A stretch of DNA of 64,000 bases from Couchioplanes caeruleus (GCF_003751945.1 NZ_RJKL01000001.1:3844001-3908000), one strand, 5' to 3'; shown: positions 43,309 through 51,769, numbered from the stretch's first letter. Numbers and translations are program-made. The notes: generated by a model not told the origin, from the sequence alone.

Positions 43309-43639
43309 CCGCGAGTGTTCCCGCGGCCTCGGGGCAGGCAGTGGTACATCTGGTGCTCCTCTTGTCGGGTAGCGCCCGCTCAGCTCGGATGCGCCCGCCG
43401 GCAGCGGGTGATTCCAGCCCTGGTCGGCAACCCCGCTCCCCATAGGAGACGGGGAGCTCAACCAGCGTGCGAGGCACTCAAGGTGCTACGCCGCGAAGCG
43501 GGCAAGCGTCGCCAGGCAGACATCTTGATCGATTCCGACCGAACATGCAACAAGATTAACGGAAGGTAACCATTGATGGACGTCCACATTGACCATTCCC
43601 CCAGGCGGCGTCGGTTTTGCCGGTCGCAGCGACTCGGAA

Positions 43640-43882
43640 ATGAACAACCATTCCTTACCTGGCGTCACCGCACCCGTGCACCCCTATGCCGGCTCCGCTC
43701 CCGCTCACCACGAGCAGGGAGCTGTGAAAATGGTCACCGGCGAAACCCGCCGACCCCGCTTCGCACCACACTTGCACTTTTGCAACGGCGTGGACAGCGC
43801 CTCCACGCCGGGGAAACTCGGCCGCGACCACGCAGCGCCGTCCACTATGTATTGGTCGTCGAGACCTCCCGCGAGGAGGTAG
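43640..43882 (+). CDS. Possible small protein, 80 codons
   Basis: Frame from ATG 43640 (weak GGAA ahead) to TAG 43880-43882. It begins MNNHSLPGVTAPVHPYAG and contains FAPHLHFCNGVDSASTPG. There is no recognised domain. Third-codon positions are mostly G/C, but a competing frame is open over the same span. It could be a precursor peptide or chance; low confidence. Confidence 0.25.
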   Translation: MNNHSLPGVTAPVHPYAGSAPAHHEQGAVKMVTGETRRPRFAPHLHFCNGVDSASTPGKLGRDHAAPSTMYWSSRPPARR

Positions 43883-43886
43883 GCTG

Positions 43887-43922
43887 GTGAACCTGACGGC
43901 CAAAGGCAATCGTTTACGCTAG
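43887..43922 (+). CDS. Possible leader peptide, 11 residues
   Basis: GTG 43887 follows a near-consensus ribosome site GAGGAGGT at seven bases. The frame reads MNLTAKGNRLR and stops at TAG 43920-43922, 18 bases before the 55-codon ORF. The ribosome site is the best in the region, which suggests this mini-ORF is translated, perhaps as a leader. Confidence 0.35.
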   Translation: MNLTAKGNRLR

Positions 43923-43939
43923 CTCGTGGAGTGAGAATC

Positions 43940-44107
43940 ATGCTGCTCGAAGCACCGCATGACGGCACGCCCGAATCACACTCGAGAAAGCATATGTTTA
44001 CGGTCTACGAATTCACCGATCAGACGCCCGCATGGCCTTCCCTGCCGGCACCTGCATTCCTGGAGCGGAGCGGCAGGATTTCCGGCAGCGCTCTGGAATC
44101 CCGCTGA
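43940..44107 (+). CDS. 55-residue ORF coupled to the phosphoribosyltransferase
   Basis: ATG 43940 with GGAG eight bases upstream. The product begins MLLEAPHDGTPESHSRKHMF and has VYEFTDQTPAWPSLPAPAFL before an Arg/Ser-rich end. Its TGA overlaps the ATG of the phosphoribosyltransferase (TGATG at 44105-44109), the usual sign of translational coupling. No family was recognised. It may be a precursor peptide or a translated leader. Confidence 0.5.
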   Translation: MLLEAPHDGTPESHSRKHMFTVYEFTDQTPAWPSLPAPAFLERSGRISGSALESR

Positions 44108-44694
44108 TGGGTGTGCTGACCACGGCCGAGGACGACCTCGTGCTCGGCGCCGACGACATCCGACGCCGGGTGGTAGAGCTGGGCGAGCAGATTTCCGCCG
44201 ACTACGCGGGGCGGGACCTGTTGCTGGTGGGAGTGCTCGGCGAGGCAGCCCTGTTCACTGCTGACCTGGTGCGTGCGCTCACCGTCCCTACCGGACTGGA
44301 CTGGCTGGCGGTGGCCGCCCGCGCCTCCGGCCGGGGCCGCTCCGGGACGGTCCGGCTGACCAAGGATCTGGACGGCGACCCGGCCAGGCGCGACGTGCTG
44401 CTCGTAGAGGCCATCATGGACACCGGTCTCACTCTCGCCTGGCTCACCGCGCGGCTGGCTGAGCGGCAGCCCCGCTCGATCGCGACCTGCGTGCTGCTGC
44501 GAACGCCGGCGGCGCGGGCACGCGCGGACGCGCCCCGCTACGTCGGCTTCGACATCACCCACGAGATCGGCACGGTCGGCGGCTATGGCCTGGGACCGGC
44601 CGACCGGCACCGGGCGTTGCCGGAGATCCGCACCATGCCGGCGCCGGTGGCCTTGTCCCGGCGCTCCGTGAGTGAAATCGATGTCAGGCGGTGA
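44107..44694 (+). CDS. Phosphoribosyltransferase (HPRT-like)
   Basis: 195 residues from ATG 44107. Type I PRTase fold: DLLLVGVLGEAALFTADLVRAL, and the PRPP-binding loop VLLVEAIMDTGLTLAWL (about 97-113), where the usual acidic pair before DTG is EA rather than ED or DD. Then IATCVLLRTPAAR and YVGFDI, as in hypoxanthine-guanine PRTases. It probably joins a base to PRPP or salvages one. Convergent with the nucleotidyltransferase, with 11 bases of overlap. Confidence 0.85.
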   Translation: MGVLTTAEDDLVLGADDIRRRVVELGEQISADYAGRDLLLVGVLGEAALFTADLVRALTVPTGLDWLAVAARASGRGRSGTVRLTKDLDGDPARRDVLLVEAIMDTGLTLAWLTARLAERQPRSIATCVLLRTPAARARADAPRYVGFDITHEIGTVGGYGLGPADRHRALPEIRTMPAPVALSRRSVSEIDVRR

Positions 44695-45478
44695 CCTCCA
44701 CCTCCAGCGCCACCCGGCGGCACCACTCCAGCACTGACATGATCCAGTCCGTTGGCGATCGCGGGTCCAGAGAGCGCAACGTGATGAAGTCTCGGTAGAC
44801 ACCAATCGGTAGCAACGCCGGCTGGGTCGCCCGAACCCGTCGGTCCTGCCACTTCGCTTCGAGTCCGTACTCGCCGTGGTGCAGGGTCAGCGCATCGACC
44901 GCAGCACCGAACGCCGTCCGGGCGGCCAGCACTGCGGAGCCGAGGTCGCCAGACTCCACCATGCCCAGGGCGTCCTCCACCGCGGCATCGGCGTCGTTCA
45001 GGGCACGAACGGTGAGAATCGCACGGAACGCCGAGGCCTTCAGGCGCTGCCCGGCCTCGTGCAGCCAGGAAACACCACTGATCGGCAGGGCGGTGGCGAG
45101 CCGGCACAGAAACGCCACCTCGTACGGGGTGATCCGTCGACCCGTCGGGTCATCGGCCGAGAAGACGTCCCAGCCGGTCTTCTCGAACAGTTGCGACACC
45201 TGGCCTTCCGTCCAGTAGCGCAACTCCCAGCGGCGGTCGTCGAGGTGGGTGATCTGAGTGGGCACCACGCCGGGCGACAGGGCGACGGTGTTCATCCCGT
45301 TCGCCGGCCCGGTCCAGGGCTGGCTCAGGACGACGTAGACGTCGGCATCACTCCGCGCGTGTTGCCAACCGCGCGCCACCGAACCGCCGATGAACGACGC
45401 GGTGGCATCGGGCGGCACCAACCCCGGGGTGTCCAGAATGGCGGTCGTCCACTCAGACCGCGGCGCGCGAGCGATCAT
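44684..45478 (-). CDS. Nucleotidyltransferase-domain protein
   Basis: 264 residues. The NTase fold is shown by ASFIGGSVARGWQHARSDADVYVVL (about 28-52), i.e. GGS-x9-DxD with both metal-binding aspartates. The remainder is a helical domain like those of aminoglycoside nucleotidyltransferases. It could transfer an NMP to a small molecule, peptide or protein. The start overlaps the end of the PqqD-like gene by four bases. Confidence 0.82.
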   Translation of the reverse strand: MIARAPRSEWTTAILDTPGLVPPDATASFIGGSVARGWQHARSDADVYVVLSQPWTGPANGMNTVALSPGVVPTQITHLDDRRWELRYWTEGQVSQLFEKTGWDVFSADDPTGRRITPYEVAFLCRLATALPISGVSWLHEAGQRLKASAFRAILTVRALNDADAAVEDALGMVESGDLGSAVLAARTAFGAAVDALTLHHGEYGLEAKWQDRRVRATQPALLPIGVYRDFITLRSLDPRSPTDWIMSVLEWCRRVALEVEVTA

Positions 45479-45780
45479 GCGCCCGTGCCCGTCTGCGTCT
45501 CGGCGTGACCCAGCAGGCCCAGGCCGGTCAGCTCGTGCAGTACCCCGAGAGTGTCAGCGAGCGCAGCGTCGGTCGCCACCTCATATTCTGCGGCTAGTCG
45601 GTGGGCGATCTCGGTGGCGTCGCGCCGCCCGTCGATCTGCTGCCAGATGAACGCCGCGGAATCAGAGAGTGAATACGACCGGTCGGCCCGGCTCAACAGG
45701 AAGTCTCCACCGATACGCCGGACCCGCACGTCGAGCAGGGCAGTCGGAACGGATGTCGGATACACGCCGGGAGACGGCAC
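45475..45780 (-). CDS. PqqD-like protein (RRE)
   Basis: 101 residues from GTG 45780, preceded by GAGGTGATC. The PqqD/RRE fold is visible: VRVRRIGGDFLLSRADRSYSLSDSAAFIWQQIDGRRDATEIAHRLAAEYEVATDAALADTLGVLHELTGLGLL, split over residues 18-90. Such domains bind leader peptides of RiPPs and deliver them to modifying enzymes. It is divergent from the 22-residue peptide gene by about 200 bases and coupled to the nucleotidyltransferase. Confidence 0.85.
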   Translation of the reverse strand: MPSPGVYPTSVPTALLDVRVRRIGGDFLLSRADRSYSLSDSAAFIWQQIDGRRDATEIAHRLAAEYEVATDAALADTLGVLHELTGLGLLGHAETQTGTGA

Positions 45781-45981
45781 GGAAGATCACCTCGAATCGC
45801 GGATCGGCGTCCGCTTGCCAAATAGTCAGCATGTCGCATAGCACCGTTGCTGTCCATGTCAGCCACGTCACCAAGGCGAGGTTTCGGCGCCCACCGAATC
45901 CCTGGCGAATCACGCAACCCCTCGAATAGCATCATCGATGTCCCGCTCGGGACGTCGACGGTCCAACGATGGGGGTGACTG

Positions 45982-46050
45982 ATGAAGAAGTACACCAAGC
46001 CCACGGTCAAGCCCGTTTCGCAGGCGACCGTACTGCGCGGCAACGCGTAA
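45982..46050 (+). CDS. Candidate precursor peptide, 22 residues
   Basis: ATG 45982 with GGGGGTG at seven bases, stop TAA at 46048-46050. The product begins MKKYTKPTVKPV and ends VLRGNA. The Y-x-x-P-x-V motif at residues 4-9 resembles the YxxPxL motif in leaders of actinobacterial lasso precursors that bind PqqD-like domains. It is followed two bases later by its own terminator and then by an asparagine synthetase with a PqqD-like domain. Very short for a leader-plus-core, so it might act as a scaffold. Confidence 0.65.
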   Translation: MKKYTKPTVKPVSQATVLRGNA

Positions 46051-46051
46051 G

Positions 46052-46092
46052 AAAAGCCACCGTACCGGCGGATGCCGGTGCGGTGGCTTTTT
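46052..46092 (+). terminator. Rho-independent terminator after the peptide gene
   Basis: 18-bp stem AAAAGCCACCGTACCGGC / GCCGGTGCGGTGGCTTTT (one mismatch), loop GGAT, followed by further T residues. It starts two bases after the peptide stop codon. It should give a short abundant peptide mRNA, with partial read-through into the asparagine synthetase gene. Confidence 0.9.
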
Positions 46093-46139
46093 GCGCCGGT
46101 CACCGGCGCACCACGGGGAACGTGTTTGAAAGGCGCAAC

Positions 46140-48347
46140 ATGTGTGGCATTGGAGCGGTGGCGCGGATCGACGGCGGCCATCTCGACGCCGGCGTCGATG
46201 GTCTGCTCGAGCGTCTCGCCCAGGTCTTGGCGCACCGCGGCCCCGACGAGCGAGAGCTACTCCGCGAGGGCCCGGTGGGCCTGGCCTTCACCCGGCTGTC
46301 ACTGACCGATCCGGACGGCGGCAGCCAGCCGCTGACCCTCGACGACGGCTCGCTGACCCTCATCGCCAACGGCGAGGTCTACAACCACCGGGAACTGGCC
46401 GCGAGCCTGCCCACCGGCACGAGAATGCGCACCGGATCGGACTGCGAAGTACTGCTGCACCTGTACCGGGAACGCGGCATCCGATTCCTGGACGACGTTC
46501 GCGGGATGTTCGCCGTCATCCTCTGGGACCGCCGCGCCGGTCGGCTCCTACTGGCCCGTGACCGATTCGGGATAAAGCCGCTCTACTTTCACAGGAACGC
46601 GTCCCGAATCATACTCTCCTCGGAGATGAAAGCGCTTTTCCTGGACGGCGAGACGCCGCGCCGATTCGATTGGGATACGGCTCTCACGACTCCCGCGTTG
46701 GCGGCGTCACCCACTTTCAGCGAAGCGCCGGTCACCACCTGGTTCGAGGACGTGAACGCGGTTCCGGCCGGCACCATCATGCGTATCGACCTCAACGGCG
46801 GGCATACTTCGGAGCACCCCTACTGGTCCTTTCCTGGCACCATTCGGGACATCCCGCGAACCGCCGACGACTTCGTCGAGCGATACCGAGCGCTTCTTGC
46901 CGACTCGGTCCGGGAATGCGCCACCGCCGACGCGGAGCTGGGCCTGTTCCTGTCCGGCGGCGTCGACTCGGCCGCGGTCGCCGCCCTCGCCGCCGCGCAG
47001 GACGTACCCCTGCACACCTTCACTGTGCTGTCCGCCGCCACCTACCGGAACCAGGACGCCGAATACGCCCACCGGGTCGCCGAGAAGCTCGGCCTGCCCA
47101 ACCACCAGGTCCTGTTCGACGGCGAACACGTCCCGACCGCCGCCGAATGGAAACGGCTGCTCTGGCTGACCGAGACGCCGTTGTGCAGCCCGGAGATCTA
47201 CTACAAGCACGAACTGCATCGCTACGCGAAAGTAGCCCGGCCGCACTTGCGCGGCATGCTGCTCGGCGCGGCCAGCGACGAATTCAACGGTGGGTACTCC
47301 GTCGACATGGCCGGAGGCGGCGACTGGCACGACTTCACCGTGCAGCTTGCCGCCATGACGCGTACCGGCCGGCTGCGCGACCGGCCCGACCTGGCGCCAT
47401 GGTGGGCGCACGGCAACGCAGGACTGCTCACCGACGAAGCCGTCGCCGACCTCACCGGGGCTGCCCCCGGCGACCCGTACCACGAGTACCTCGCCGGGCA
47501 GTACCGCAAGATCCAGCAGTACAACGTGTGGCACGAGGACCGCAGCGCCGCGGGCAGCGGCATCGAGGCACGCGTACCCTTCCTCGACCACCGGCTGGTG
47601 GAACTGGCGGCGGCGGTCCCGCCCCACCTGCGCCCGCAACTGCTATGGGACAAGCAGATTCTCCGCCGAGGAGTGCGGGATCTGTTGCCTGAGGACGTGG
47701 CGGCGCGACCGAAGACACCGTTCTTCTACGGGCCGGGCCTGCCACACACGTACCGGATGCTCACGCGCATGCTGGAGCGGGACGGTGGCGCGCTGATCGA
47801 CGAGGCACTGTCCGCCCCGGGGGCCGAGCGCTACCTGAACGCCGACGGGGTGCGTGATCGGCTCCGGCAGGCCGTCGCGGACCCCACGAGCTCCCAGATC
47901 GAGATGGCGCTGCGCGTGGTGAACCTCGGGCTGCTGGCCGCCATGGCCGTGGACCTGCCGCCCGCCACCAGAAGCACGCCCAGCGGGTCCGTCCGGCCGT
48001 CGCTGTCCGTCCAGGACTGGGCCGGGCAGCGCGCGAAGGTGGAACTGTCCGTGGGGTTGCGGCCGACGCTGGCGGCCGGCCTGGTGCCGCGGCTGGCCGA
48101 CGGCGTCCTGCTCCTGACCCGGCCCGCCGAATCCGACCGCTGGTACCTCGCGGTCGACGGTGTCATCGAGTACGTTCTGGACGGCGACAACCCGACCTAT
48201 CGAGATCTGCTCACCCGCGTCGACGGCCAGACCTCACTCGGCATGCTGCTCGACGACCTGGATGTCACCCTCGACGACCTGCGGCCGGTGCTGACCGATC
48301 TGACCGACCAGGGCCTGCTCGAACTGCCCGGGGCATACCCAGCATGA
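46140..48347 (+). CDS. Asparagine synthetase (glutamine-hydrolysing) with PqqD-like C-terminus
   Basis: 735 residues. The glutaminase domain starts MCGIGAVARI, so Cys2 is the nucleophile after Met removal, with RLSLTDPDGGSQP and NGEVYNH. The synthetase domain has the ATP PP-loop LFLSGGVDSAAVAAL (about 268-282) and GIEARVPFLDHRLVELA. The last roughly 110 residues (ADGVLLLTRPAESDRWYLAVDG, TSLGMLLDDLDVTLDDLRPVL) resemble a PqqD/RRE domain, not found in metabolic AsnB. This suggests it amidates or activates a carboxylate on a peptide-bound substrate. Lasso cyclases are distant relatives, but no B2 protease is present. Confidence 0.88.
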   Translation: MCGIGAVARIDGGHLDAGVDGLLERLAQVLAHRGPDERELLREGPVGLAFTRLSLTDPDGGSQPLTLDDGSLTLIANGEVYNHRELAASLPTGTRMRTGSDCEVLLHLYRERGIRFLDDVRGMFAVILWDRRAGRLLLARDRFGIKPLYFHRNASRIILSSEMKALFLDGETPRRFDWDTALTTPALAASPTFSEAPVTTWFEDVNAVPAGTIMRIDLNGGHTSEHPYWSFPGTIRDIPRTADDFVERYRALLADSVRECATADAELGLFLSGGVDSAAVAALAAAQDVPLHTFTVLSAATYRNQDAEYAHRVAEKLGLPNHQVLFDGEHVPTAAEWKRLLWLTETPLCSPEIYYKHELHRYAKVARPHLRGMLLGAASDEFNGGYSVDMAGGGDWHDFTVQLAAMTRTGRLRDRPDLAPWWAHGNAGLLTDEAVADLTGAAPGDPYHEYLAGQYRKIQQYNVWHEDRSAAGSGIEARVPFLDHRLVELAAAVPPHLRPQLLWDKQILRRGVRDLLPEDVAARPKTPFFYGPGLPHTYRMLTRMLERDGGALIDEALSAPGAERYLNADGVRDRLRQAVADPTSSQIEMALRVVNLGLLAAMAVDLPPATRSTPSGSVRPSLSVQDWAGQRAKVELSVGLRPTLAAGLVPRLADGVLLLTRPAESDRWYLAVDGVIEYVLDGDNPTYRDLLTRVDGQTSLGMLLDDLDVTLDDLRPVLTDLTDQGLLELPGAYPA

Positions 48348-49333
48348 GTGCCGGCAAGAGTACGACGCAGGCGCGCCTCGGTGCGGCGAGGGTGGCCACG
48401 AAGGAGTATCGCAGTCGCTTCGGTAGTTGGGAGCGCCGGGCGAGCGTACGCACCAAGCCTCGCCGGGTGGTGACCGGCGACGGTCCTGCCCACCTGTACT
48501 TCCCGCCCGAGCTCGTGCCGGCGGTCAGCCATCCGCTCGTCACCTCTCGCGGTCCGGGGGCCGTACGACAGCTTCTGCTGTCCCGCCTTTACCAGTACCT
48601 GGACTTCACCATCCAGCTCGAGGCCGCGGCGGTCATCCCCGTCACGCTGGACATCAGTCTCAACCGGTCGGGACTGGCGCTGCCCCGCGACATGCAACGC
48701 GACGCCTTCAAGATCACGACAGACGAGGCCTGGCACGCCCAGTTCTCCGACGATCTGATGACACAGATCGCCCACGACACGGGCATCCCAGTACGCCTAC
48801 CTCATCGGCCGTACTTCCTGGACCGGCTCGCCCGGATCCGTGCCGCCGCCGCGTCCGAGGTACGCGGCTGTACCGATCTCGCGTTCGCGGTCGTCAGCGA
48901 GACCCTGATCTCCGCGCTGCTGGCCGACCTGCCCAAGGACCGGCGACTGCCGCCCTCCGTGCGGGATCTGGTCGCCGACCACGCCGAGGACGAAGGGCGA
49001 CATCATGCGTACTTCCGGTCGGTCCTGCAAGCGTTCTGGCCCAGCCTGGACGTGCGGCAGCAGCGCACCCTCGGCCCGATGTTCCCGGAGCTGATGGAGG
49101 TCTTCCTGGAACCGGATCCACTGGGACTGGCCTACGCCCTGTCCGATATCGGCCTCGATACGCCGCAGGTGGAACAAGTGCTGGCGGAGAGCTATCCGGA
49201 GGGCGTCGTGCGCGCGCAGATCGCGGACGCCGCCGCCACCACCGTCCGATATCTGTGGGACGTCGGCGCGCTCGCGGACCCCGCGACGCGGGAAGCCTTC
49301 CACGCGGCCGGCCTGATCGTGGAAGCGGGCTGA
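48344..49333 (+). CDS. AurF-type diiron N-oxygenase
   Basis: 329 residues. All seven putative diiron ligands are present: E93, E128 and H131 (DEAWH), E186 (VVSETLI), H213, E217 and H220 (DHAEDEGRHHAYF). Their spacing equals that of p-aminobenzoate oxygenase AurF (E101, E136, H139, E196, H223, E227, H230) except for a two-residue shift after H131. AurF-type enzymes oxidise amines to hydroxylamines, nitroso or nitro groups. ATG 48344 overlaps the synthetase stop (ATGA), so the genes are coupled and probably consecutive in a pathway. Confidence 0.88.
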   Translation: MSAGKSTTQARLGAARVATKEYRSRFGSWERRASVRTKPRRVVTGDGPAHLYFPPELVPAVSHPLVTSRGPGAVRQLLLSRLYQYLDFTIQLEAAAVIPVTLDISLNRSGLALPRDMQRDAFKITTDEAWHAQFSDDLMTQIAHDTGIPVRLPHRPYFLDRLARIRAAAASEVRGCTDLAFAVVSETLISALLADLPKDRRLPPSVRDLVADHAEDEGRHHAYFRSVLQAFWPSLDVRQQRTLGPMFPELMEVFLEPDPLGLAYALSDIGLDTPQVEQVLAESYPEGVVRAQIADAAATTVRYLWDVGALADPATREAFHAAGLIVEAG

Positions 49334-49468
49334 TTTCCGACAAACTCTGACAAGCGGGTGAGCCGGCCGAGTCCGTACGGAACATCGACGGCCGCTCCTA
49401 TTCCCTGAATCCTGCAATCCCGTTCCTCGGTGCCCTGCCGCGCCGGGGCTGAACTGCTATCCAACGGA

Positions 49469-50344
49469 GTGACTTTGAATGCGAATTCCGCCGTCGACGG
49501 TTTTCCGACACCGGTGATCGGCCGAACGCTGCGCCGGGCCTGCGGGATGCTGTGCCTCGACATCGACGGCACCATAGCCGACAAGGACGGCATCGTCTCG
49601 GACGGCGTCGTCGAAGGGATCCGCTCGCTTGATCGAGCCGGAGTGCACATCGTCCTGGCCACCGGCCGTTCGGTCGTGGCCACCATTCCGGTCTTCGAGG
49701 CGATCGGTATCGCCGGATATGCGGTGTGCTCCAACGGATCGCTGACGGCCTGGATCGACGGCATGTCGGCGGAGTCCTTCCGCATCGTCGATTCGGTCAC
49801 GTTCAACCCGGCCGAGGTGCTCGACGCGGTCTGTGTCGGGCTTCCCGGCGTGAAGGTGGCACTGGAGGGTGCGTGGCTCGGCTTCCGGGTCAACGCTAGC
49901 TTCCCGGCCGGCGAGCTCATGGGGCAGCAGCACATGCACCACTGGGAAGAGCTTCGCGGCCATCAGGCCACCAGGGTGACGCTGCGGCATCCCGATCGGA
50001 CCGCTCGGGAACTGATGGCGGAACTCGAGCGGATGGGAATCAAGGGTGCCGCCTACGACGTCGAAGGGCGTTCGTGGGTCGACATCACGCCGCCCGGTGT
50101 GTCCAAGGCGTCCGCCCTCGAGAAGATCCGGATGAAGTTGGGCGTCGCGGCCGACGCCACCGTCGCCTGCGGCGACCAGGTCAACGACCTCGAGATGTTC
50201 TCCTGGGCGTCGTATTCCGCGGCCATGGGAAACGCTCCGGAAGACGTGAAGGGGAAGGCAGATCGCGTCGTCGGTGACGTCAGAGCTGACGGCATCCTGA
50301 TGCTCTTCGATGCCATCGCGCCCGAACGGGTACGCGATGCCTGA
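49469..50344 (+). CDS. HAD-family phosphatase (Cof type)
   Basis: 291 residues (GTG 49469; a TTG at 49475 with better-spaced GGAG is an alternative). Motif I is MLCLDIDGTIAD (about 27-38), motif II VLATGRS, motif III with VSKASALEKIR, motif IV ACGDQVNDLEMF (about 232-243). The C2B cap places it with Cof/YbiV-type sugar- and nucleotide-phosphate phosphatases. It could dephosphorylate a pathway nucleotide. In the rightward operon, 135 bases after the AurF-like gene. Confidence 0.87.
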   Translation: MTLNANSAVDGFPTPVIGRTLRRACGMLCLDIDGTIADKDGIVSDGVVEGIRSLDRAGVHIVLATGRSVVATIPVFEAIGIAGYAVCSNGSLTAWIDGMSAESFRIVDSVTFNPAEVLDAVCVGLPGVKVALEGAWLGFRVNASFPAGELMGQQHMHHWEELRGHQATRVTLRHPDRTARELMAELERMGIKGAAYDVEGRSWVDITPPGVSKASALEKIRMKLGVAADATVACGDQVNDLEMFSWASYSAAMGNAPEDVKGKADRVVGDVRADGILMLFDAIAPERVRDA

Positions 50345-50416
50345 ACGCTGAGACCGTTGCCGCGGCGTCTGCCGCTGCTCGGTGAAACGATTCCAAAGGG
50401 CCATGGGGGGTCTTTC

Positions 50417-51769
50417 ATGCTCGCTCCGTCGAAGCGTGATACGCGCTTTGCTGTCGTCTCCGGCCAATCCGTGACAGGTATGATCGCCGCCGCCACTCTG
50501 GCGGCGTACGGCTATTCCGTTCTCGCAATCGAGCGCCGCAAGGAGTTCTCCCGGAATATCCAGTGGGCCGGCCGCCAGAGTTTCATCAACCAGTTGTCCT
50601 TCCTTAACCGAGATCTCGCCGACGAATTCCTCCGGAAGACCTGCGGACCCATCTCGCTGGGCTCCACCAGGGTGGATGTCGACGGCATCCGCGTCACCAA
50701 ACAGAAGCCGCTGCCCGCGTACGGCGATCCGTGGATCATCCCGGACTCCGCATACGACATGCTGGAGGAGCCCGCATGCTTTCTCGTCGGCGCGCGCCGG
50801 ATCGAGATGCTGCTGCGGCGCTACCTCGACGGGTTGCCGAACGTGACGACCGTCCGAGGCGAGGTGCTGAACCTCATGGGGCCCGATGCGGCGGGCCGCT
50901 TCTCCCTGCCGGAGATCGGCAAGCCGAGCCTGATCGTGGTGGCCGAGGGCGCGAGTAGCCGTACCGCTTCGCGGCTCGGTCTGGAGTCGGCTCCCACATC
51001 ACCGGCAAGGCTGCAGATCGCGGGCCAGATCGGACTCGGCGGCGACGGTTCGATGGTGAAACAGCTCCACCGTGAGGAAGCCGACGTGTCCGAGGTCGGC
51101 ACCATCTCGCAGCGGGGGCTGGGGCGCACCTGGGTTGTCGGCGACGTCGGGCCGGCGGCCGGAGTACGGACCGGTGAGGACGGCACCACGGAATTCGATG
51201 CTCGCATGACGCCGTCGTCGGTTGCCGCGATGTCGAAGGAAACCCTCGCCCGTAAGGCGTCGGTAGCGTTGGACGTCCCCGTCTCCCGGATCATGAGCGC
51301 AGGAGTCGAGGGGCCGACAACTTCACTGCCGCATCCGAGGTTCTTCTCGCTGCAGCAGCGCCTGATGCCGAAAGCCTATGCCGGCACCAATCTCGTCCTG
51401 ATGGGAGACACCGTCGGCACCGGCCACTGGAACGAAGGCGGTGGCATGCAGGTCGGTGCGATCTGCCATGTCGAGCGACTGAAGACCCTGCTGCGTGAAA
51501 TCGATGGCGGCGAGGCGACAGAGGCCGCCGTCCAGCGCTATTCCTCGGCGGTTCTCGACGACTCCCAAGCATGGGGCGAGAAGGGAATCACCAGCTTCCA
51601 CCCGCTGGACGATGCGGACACCGTGCTCGCCGCCTATCGCGCAGGAGTCGGTGCCTTCCGGCGCGGTGAGACCGACTCGCCACTGACCGAGATCCAGTCG
51701 AGCATCCGGGACGGCGTCTGTGCCGCTGCGTCTCCGGCAGGCCTTCTGGAGCGGTGCATCTCAGCATGA
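50417..51769 (+). CDS. FAD-dependent oxidoreductase/monooxygenase
   Basis: 450 residues from ATG 50417, preceded by GGGGGG. The N-terminal fold AVVSGQSVTGMIAAATLAAYGYSVLAIERR has a modified GxSxxG FAD motif. LIVVAEGASSRTASRLG and LVLMGDTVGTGHWNEGGGMQVGAI supply the second FAD region. It resembles styrene-monooxygenase or hydroxylase-type flavoproteins, but no subfamily was identified. It probably oxidises a pathway intermediate. GC is slightly lower than in housekeeping genes nearby. Confidence 0.8.
   Translation: MLAPSKRDTRFAVVSGQSVTGMIAAATLAAYGYSVLAIERRKEFSRNIQWAGRQSFINQLSFLNRDLADEFLRKTCGPISLGSTRVDVDGIRVTKQKPLPAYGDPWIIPDSAYDMLEEPACFLVGARRIEMLLRRYLDGLPNVTTVRGEVLNLMGPDAAGRFSLPEIGKPSLIVVAEGASSRTASRLGLESAPTSPARLQIAGQIGLGGDGSMVKQLHREEADVSEVGTISQRGLGRTWVVGDVGPAAGVRTGEDGTTEFDARMTPSSVAAMSKETLARKASVALDVPVSRIMSAGVEGPTTSLPHPRFFSLQQRLMPKAYAGTNLVLMGDTVGTGHWNEGGGMQVGAICHVERLKTLLREIDGGEATEAAVQRYSSAVLDDSQAWGEKGITSFHPLDDADTVLAAYRAGVGAFRRGETDSPLTEIQSSIRDGVCAAASPAGLLERCISA

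Larger units (their letters stand above)
43309..43939. other. Control region between two divergent operons, with small ORFs
   Basis: 630 bases with no standard gene, bearing promoters of the leftward regulator operon and the rightward small-ORF/PRTase unit. An 80-codon frame (43640-43882) and an 11-codon frame with a strong ribosome site (43887-43922) lie here and are listed separately. Composition is less GC-rich than the genes around it. Confidence 0.5.

Noticed and set aside
45662..45913. Leftward 83-codon frame overlapping the start of the PqqD-like gene.
   Set aside because: It lies over the divergent promoter region and the PqqD coding sequence, has no recognised domain, and its codon pattern is that of a shadow frame.
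46033..46050. Peptide ending LRGNA resembles the microcin C precursor (MRTGNAN).
   Set aside because: Only a few residues agree, and no MccB-type (E1/ThiF-like) adenylating enzyme is encoded nearby. The similarity is treated as coincidence.
45475..48347. Standard lasso-peptide cluster (PqqD-like B1 plus AsnB-like C).
   Set aside because: No transglutaminase-like B2 protease and no precursor of suitable length were found. The synthetase has an intact glutaminase domain and its own PqqD-like domain.
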